Shown here piece after piece: positions 62,918 to 64,000 of a stretch of DNA of 64,000 nucleotides; the first letter of the stretch is position 1; each line of letters opens with the position of its first letter. The stretch is from Archaeoglobales archaeon (GTDB lineage: Archaea; Halobacteriota; Archaeoglobi; Archaeoglobales; Archaeoglobaceae). The stretch lies in NCBI GenBank assembly GCA_030055525.1, contig JASFYJ010000008.1, positions 22,905 to 86,904 of the forward strand, in the 5' to 3' direction. A program made the translations under genes and the position numbers. The notes under the pieces are model-generated. The model did not search any database, was not told the origin of the DNA, and saw only the letters and a program-made list of their open reading frames with translations.

Positions 62918-64000
62918 ATGAGGATTCCGAAAATACCGCTAAAACTCAGTTTAAGGTCATCTCAGGAAAAAGAGAAGGAAGAGAAAGTTAACGAGAAAGA
63001 ACTTGAAGATTATGAAAAAGAAGCTCTTGAAGCTATAGAACAGGCAAAAAAAGTTGTTGAGGCTCTTAAAGTTAGGGAGGAGAGAAAGTTCGGTAGGAGG
63101 ATCCAGATTGAGTACAACATTCAAGAACACGGCGAACTGATAGAATACGAACCTCCGAAGGGTTGGAAGATCGTTGAAGATTACTGGATCATAGAACCGT
63201 TCTGCAAAGTCTATATAATATACAACGAAGAGGAGCAGGACTATAGATACGTTGTAGTTGAACCAAGATTGTCTCCCTTAGAGGTTGAAATTTATGGAGA
63301 GATGTTGATTATCCTACGTGATGAACTTGAAAGGTATTCTGATGAGAAGGAGAGTAAAGAGGTTGTTTTGAAGAAGAACTTCGATAGATTGCTTCAAGAA
63401 ATTGGTTTCAATTTGGAGCACAAAAGTTACTACAAAATTTTTTACTATATAATAAGAGATTTCCTCTTCTATGGCAAAGTTACAGCCTTAATACTCGACA
63501 AGATGCTCGAAGACATATCTTGCAACGGTTACAGGAAGCATCTCTACGTTTTCCACAAGAACTACGCAAACATACAAACAAACGTGATATTTGAGGAGGA
63601 AGATGAACTTGACTCCTTCGTCGTAAATCTAGCTCAAAAGTGCGGGAAGCACATAAGCGTTGCGGAGCCGATGGTGGATGCAACGATGCCCGATGGGAGC
63701 AGGGTGCAAATTACGCTCGGGAAGGAGGTGACAGACCACGGATCAACCTTCACCATAAGGAAGTTTAGAGAGGAACCCGTAACCCCAGTTGATTTGATAG
63801 CCTGGGGAACCTTCAGCAGCGAGCAAATGGCTTACCTCTGGCTTTGCATAGAGAACAAGAAGTCCCTAATTTTTGCAGGTGGAACTGCAAGCGGGAAAAC
63901 GACTTCGATGAATGCGATTTCTCTCTTCATTCCTAGAAGGGCGAAGATAGTTTCCATTGAGGATACGAGAGAACTTATGCTTCCGCATGAGAACTGGATC
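62918..64000 (+). CDS. Type II/IV secretion-system ATPase (cut by window end)
   Basis: The 361 residues visible are the N-terminal two thirds of a GspE/archaellum-pilus ATPase. A charged coiled coil (about 12-65) starts the protein, the N-terminal domain follows and the Walker A AGGTASGKTT lies at about 320-329, with SIEDTREL later. It powers assembly of a pilus, archaellum or secretion apparatus at the membrane. The upstream promoter region lies in the 49 nt after moaA. Confidence 0.88.
   Translation, partial: MRIPKIPLKLSLRSSQEKEKEEKVNEKELEDYEKEALEAIEQAKKVVEALKVREERKFGRRIQIEYNIQEHGELIEYEPPKGWKIVEDYWIIEPFCKVYIIYNEEEQDYRYVVVEPRLSPLEVEIYGEMLIILRDELERYSDEKESKEVVLKKNFDRLLQEIGFNLEHKSYYKIFYYIIRDFLFYGKVTALILDKMLEDISCNGYRKHLYVFHKNYANIQTNVIFEEEDELDSFVVNLAQKCGKHISVAEPMVDATMPDGSRVQITLGKEVTDHGSTFTIRKFREEPVTPVDLIAWGTFSSEQMAYLWLCIENKKSLIFAGGTASGKTTSMNAISLFIPRRAKIVSIEDTRELMLPHENWI

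Overview
The window is a gene-dense, AT-rich stretch of a euryarchaeal chromosome, most likely from the Archaeoglobales (Archaeoglobus, Ferroglobus or Geoglobus; I cannot fix the genus). Pointers are: a D-family DNA polymerase large subunit, PAN and a proteasome beta subunit, aCPSF1, an archaeal D-aminoacyl-tRNA deacylase, a two-repeat tRNA endonuclease of Archaeoglobus length, an AMA-type AAA ATPase (a group known from Archaeoglobus and methanogens), a KaiC protein of the AF_0351 type with its regulatory partner, F420 gamma-glutamyl ligase, and TATA-driven leaderless genes. No rRNA, CRISPR array, insertion sequence or prophage is visible.

Layout. 1-3.2 kb: radical SAM (cut by the edge), EamA exporter, PAC2 and DUF473 genes. 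3.3-7.7 kb: a CHASE4 histidine kinase converging on a KaiC/near-KaiC pair, an MFS exporter and a tautomerase. 7.8-10.1 kb: a decayed NEW3-domain gene beside a secreted Lon-like protease. 10.1-19.0 kb (minus strand): leuA-type synthase/purB/cyclophilin-like, purine permease, lig/spoIIM-like/dtdA, pan. 19.1-25.2 kb: mbf1, cutA and a nucleotidyltransferase; ccmC with a tiny ccmD-like gene; ilvC; archease/DUF763/aroA. 25.2-28.7 kb: TatD/endA/NTPase/radical SAM overlapping operon and a PH-domain protein. 28.9-34.5 kb: two MFS carriers, a cohesin-like surface protein, deoxyhypusine synthase and a G-rich tract. 34.5-42.1 kb: alaS, cofE and a run of ligase-type genes (two ATP-grasp enzymes, an RLAN protein, a GCS2 protein) ending in a Cys-cluster protein. 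42.2-46.6 kb: tRNA-Ser with a 16-nt intron, tRNA-Ile, AMMECR1, ROK kinase, nucleotidyltransferase, zinc protein, AMA-type AAA ATPase. 46.7-54.1 kb: NADH oxidase-like flavoprotein, PflX-like radical SAM, DUF1284, DUF166, polC and a winged-helix regulator. 54.2-58.9 kb: DUF2103, a GTP cyclohydrolase II with an eroded RibB-like domain, zinc ribbon, aCPSF1, psmB. 59.0-64.0 kb: bacterial-type tRNA-guanine transglycosylase beside a YhhQ transporter, tRNA-Asp, a Rossmann/cysteine protein, moaA and a truncated secretion ATPase.

Most genes are housekeeping and overlap by 4-25 nt in operons. The parts that most deserve a second look are the ATP-grasp/RLAN/GCS2 cluster (possibly a pathway for an unknown gamma-glutamyl or peptide-like metabolite), the queuosine-type TGT plus YhhQ pair in an archaeon, the GTP cyclohydrolase II with a catalytically eroded N-terminal domain, and the shared Met-Phe-aliphatic tails on PAN and the AMA-like ATPase, which suggest both dock on the proteasome.
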